Positions 62,056-64,000 of a stretch of DNA of 64,000 nt are shown one piece after another. Position 1 is the first letter of the stretch. The number at the start of each line of letters is the position of its first letter. The DNA is from Buchnera aphidicola (Thelaxes californica). GTDB lineage: Bacteria; Pseudomonadota; Gammaproteobacteria; Enterobacterales; Enterobacteriaceae. A program made the position numbers and the translations under genes. The notes under the pieces are model-generated. The model saw only the letters and a list, made by a program, of their open reading frames with translations, was not told where the DNA came from and did not search any database. The DNA lies in contig NZ_CP034852.1 of NCBI RefSeq assembly GCF_005080825.1, positions 201,141-265,140 on the forward strand. Direction: 5' to 3'.

Positions 62056-62556
62056 TTCTACAATAATTTGTTCAACCCATTTATTAACGCGTTTTAATGT
62101 TTGCTCTGGTTGTCTATCTTCATCTATAATTAGTCCTAAAAAATATTTTTCATTTAATAATGATTTAGAAGCAGTAAAATTATATCCAGAAGTAGACCAT
62201 TTTCCAACACATTCTCCTTTTCTTTTTTTGATTATTTTATAAATATAATATAAAGCATCACAAAAATATTCAGAATAATCTTCTTGATCACCACATCCAA
62301 AAAGAGCAATTTTTTTTCCTTTAAAATTTATTTTTTTTAAATTAGGTATAAAATCATTCCAATCACACTGTATTTCTCCATAATACCAAGTCGGAATACC
62401 AAAAATAATATTTTGATATTGCTCTATATCTTTAATTGTAGCATTTGAAATATCAAAAATTTTTATGTCATAATTACTTAATTTTTTTTTAATTATATTT
62501 GCAATATTTTCTGTATTTCCGGTATCAGTACCAAAAAAAATTCCTATTTTTTTCAT
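62047..62556 (-). CDS. fldA: Flavodoxin I
   Basis: FldA is a small FMN electron carrier that supports radical-SAM enzymes such as BioB, LipA and RlmN, all in this window. The FMN phosphate loop [12 protein letters not shown] and the aromatic flavin contacts in [12 protein letters not shown] are clear. The length is 169 against 176. AAGGAA precedes the ATG. Confidence 0.96.
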   Translation of the reverse strand: MKKIGIFFGTDTGNTENIANIIKKKLSNYDIKIFDISNATIKDIEQYQNIIFGIPTWYYGEIQCDWNDFIPNLKKINFKGKKIALFGCGDQEDYSEYFCDALYYIYKIIKKRKGECVGKWSTSGYNFTASKSLLNEKYFLGLIIDEDRQPEQTLKRVNKWVEQIIVEFR

Positions 62557-64000
62557 ATTTATTCCTTAATACTTTATTTATTAAAAATAAATATTTTTAA
62601 TATATACAACACCATAAATATATTAATTTCATTACAACACTGAATTTAAAAAAAGTGATATATATTTTAATTCATATAATATGTTGAAGAATTTTTTGAT
62701 AAAAATTCATATTATGAATTTTTATCAAAATATGTATAAAATTGATTTTATATATTTTGATTACATATTGTTAAAAAATATTTATATTGAATTATTTATT
62801 TAATCAAAAAAATAAATTTTATTATTTATATTATAACTAAAGGTTGAAAAATATTGTATAGATCAATTTTTTATTATTTTTCATTTGTTAATAAATTTAT
62901 TAAAACATTATTATTTAATCATATTTAATAAACAAAAAAAAATAAATTATGTATATTATAATATTAAATATTAATTACATAAATATAAAACAATATAATA
63001 TTAAAATTTATAAAAAAAATTTTTAATAAAAAAGTTAAACAAATTTTATAGATAAATTGTATAAGATATTAAGTAAAATATAAAATTGTTTATAAAAAAA
63101 ATTTTTTTGGAATAAAAAATTTTTTTTATAAATATTATTTACAATAATAATTATTTTATAAAACTCAGTTTAAAAGTGTAAAAAAAATATTTGTGTTAAA
63201 AAATATATATTTAAACAATAAACACTTTAAAAAAGAAAAGACATTTTTATTAAAATTAGAAGTGGATACTTATTGATCTCTTATTAAAATATTAGTAACA
63301 ATTTTTACATATATCATATTTATTTATTTTAAAAGAAATATTTATTAGATTTTGGAATATATAAAAAATAATTTATTTTACCCAGTTAATTAAAAACAAA
63401 AATGTTATGACAATTTAATGATAGTGAATATATTTTTAAGTACAAAAAAATTTTTTTACAAAATAGTTCTATTAAAATAGAATGATAACCATTATTGAAA
63501 CGTTGGTAAAAATAACTTTACTAGTATTCTTATAATTATAAGAGAAATAATTTAATGAAAAAAATAAATATTATTGTTTATTAATTTAAAATTTTTTATT
63601 TATTAATTTTTTAATAACAAATTTATTAGTTATTGAAACAAAAACAAAGATATTATATTGTCTAAATATAAAGAAATATTATTTTTTTTAAATGAAGATA
63701 ATAAAAAATGAAATAAATATTACATTATTAATATATTAATAATGTAATATTTTTAATAACAGATAAAATTATTCATGAATAAAATTATGTAATTCTTATA
63801 GATTTTTTATTTTATAATATTTAAATAAAATGCAAATTATTTTAAAAAAAAATGTTATATGAATCCATATTTATAGAATGATGATATTTTGACAGAAATA
63901 AGTTATTCTAACTGTAGTATAGATATAGTTATTTTTTATTTATCGCACAACTATTTTATATAATCAAACATATATAAAAATTTTAAAAAAAAAGGAATGT
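62557..64000. other. 1.4-kb region without recognisable genes
   Basis: No frame here resembles a gene, and no rRNA, tRNA or G+C-richer island is visible. Short patches with more G and C occur (about 63250-63300 and 63400-63540), which might be worn pseudogene remnants. The likely content is fldA upstream signals plus degraded DNA. Confidence 0.55.
63991..63996 (+). promoter_or_regulatory. Possible ribosome binding site of a gene just past the window
   Basis: The window ends with an A-run followed by AAGGA and ATGT. An ATG directly on AAGGA is too close to be used; as in hisS here, the true start probably lies a few bases further, outside the window. Confidence 0.35.

Overview
This window looks like a piece of the chromosome of a Buchnera aphidicola strain, the obligate aphid endosymbiont, or a very close relative. 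G+C is extremely low by eye, proteins are rich in Lys, Asn, Ile and Phe, gene order is gammaproteobacterial with many deletions, and no phage, insertion sequence or CRISPR is visible. flhB-flhA survives without chemotaxis genes, trpDCBA is present without trpEG, and the 16S rRNA gene is separated from 23S and 5S. The assignment rests on remembered gene order and protein similarity, not on a database search.

Layout. 1-16.5 kb: dapD and map (minus); rpsB-tsf, frr, fabZ and dnaE (plus), compressed relative to E. coli because pyrH, dxr, uppS, bamA and the lpx genes are absent; proS (minus); flhB-flhA (plus); argS (minus). 16.6-18.6 kb: a promoter and boxA-like leader, the 16S rRNA, tRNA-Ile and tRNA-Ala, with no 23S behind them. 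18.9-28 kb: rnhA and dnaQ divergent, tRNA-Asp, gpt, grpE, smpB-tadA, then the minus-strand cluster lepA-lepB-rnc-era-acpS. 28-38 kb: mnmA, purB, fabI, rnb, a MarC-family protein, lipB, lipA and ribA (plus). 38-46.5 kb, minus: sppA, yciA, yciC and the trpDCBA operon. 47-54 kb: rluB, sohB, suhB (minus), rlmN, hisS, glyA. 54-62.6 kb: bioD, bioB and bioA, pgl, an N-terminally truncated mfd, gapA and fldA. The last 1.4 kb holds no recognisable gene.

The genes serve translation and tRNA or rRNA modification, DNA replication, fatty acid and lipoate synthesis, nutrient provision (lysine, tryptophan, biotin, riboflavin), central carbon flow, and a flagellar-type export apparatus. Many convergent gene pairs are separated by perfect hairpins with T-runs, so intrinsic termination is well preserved despite the base composition.

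I found no clearly new multi-gene system. The best leads are erosion or repurposing of single genes. dnaQ and tadA are each split by a one-base frameshift exactly at a poly(A) run, which could be rescued by transcriptional slippage. SuhB has lost every metal-ligand residue of its phosphatase site while the fold is intact and a boxA-like site remains in the 16S leader. Mfd lacks its UvrB-like UvrA-binding half. ProS has an eroded editing domain. RNase III carries D114N. Isoprenoid and lipid-carrier genes are missing from several expected positions.
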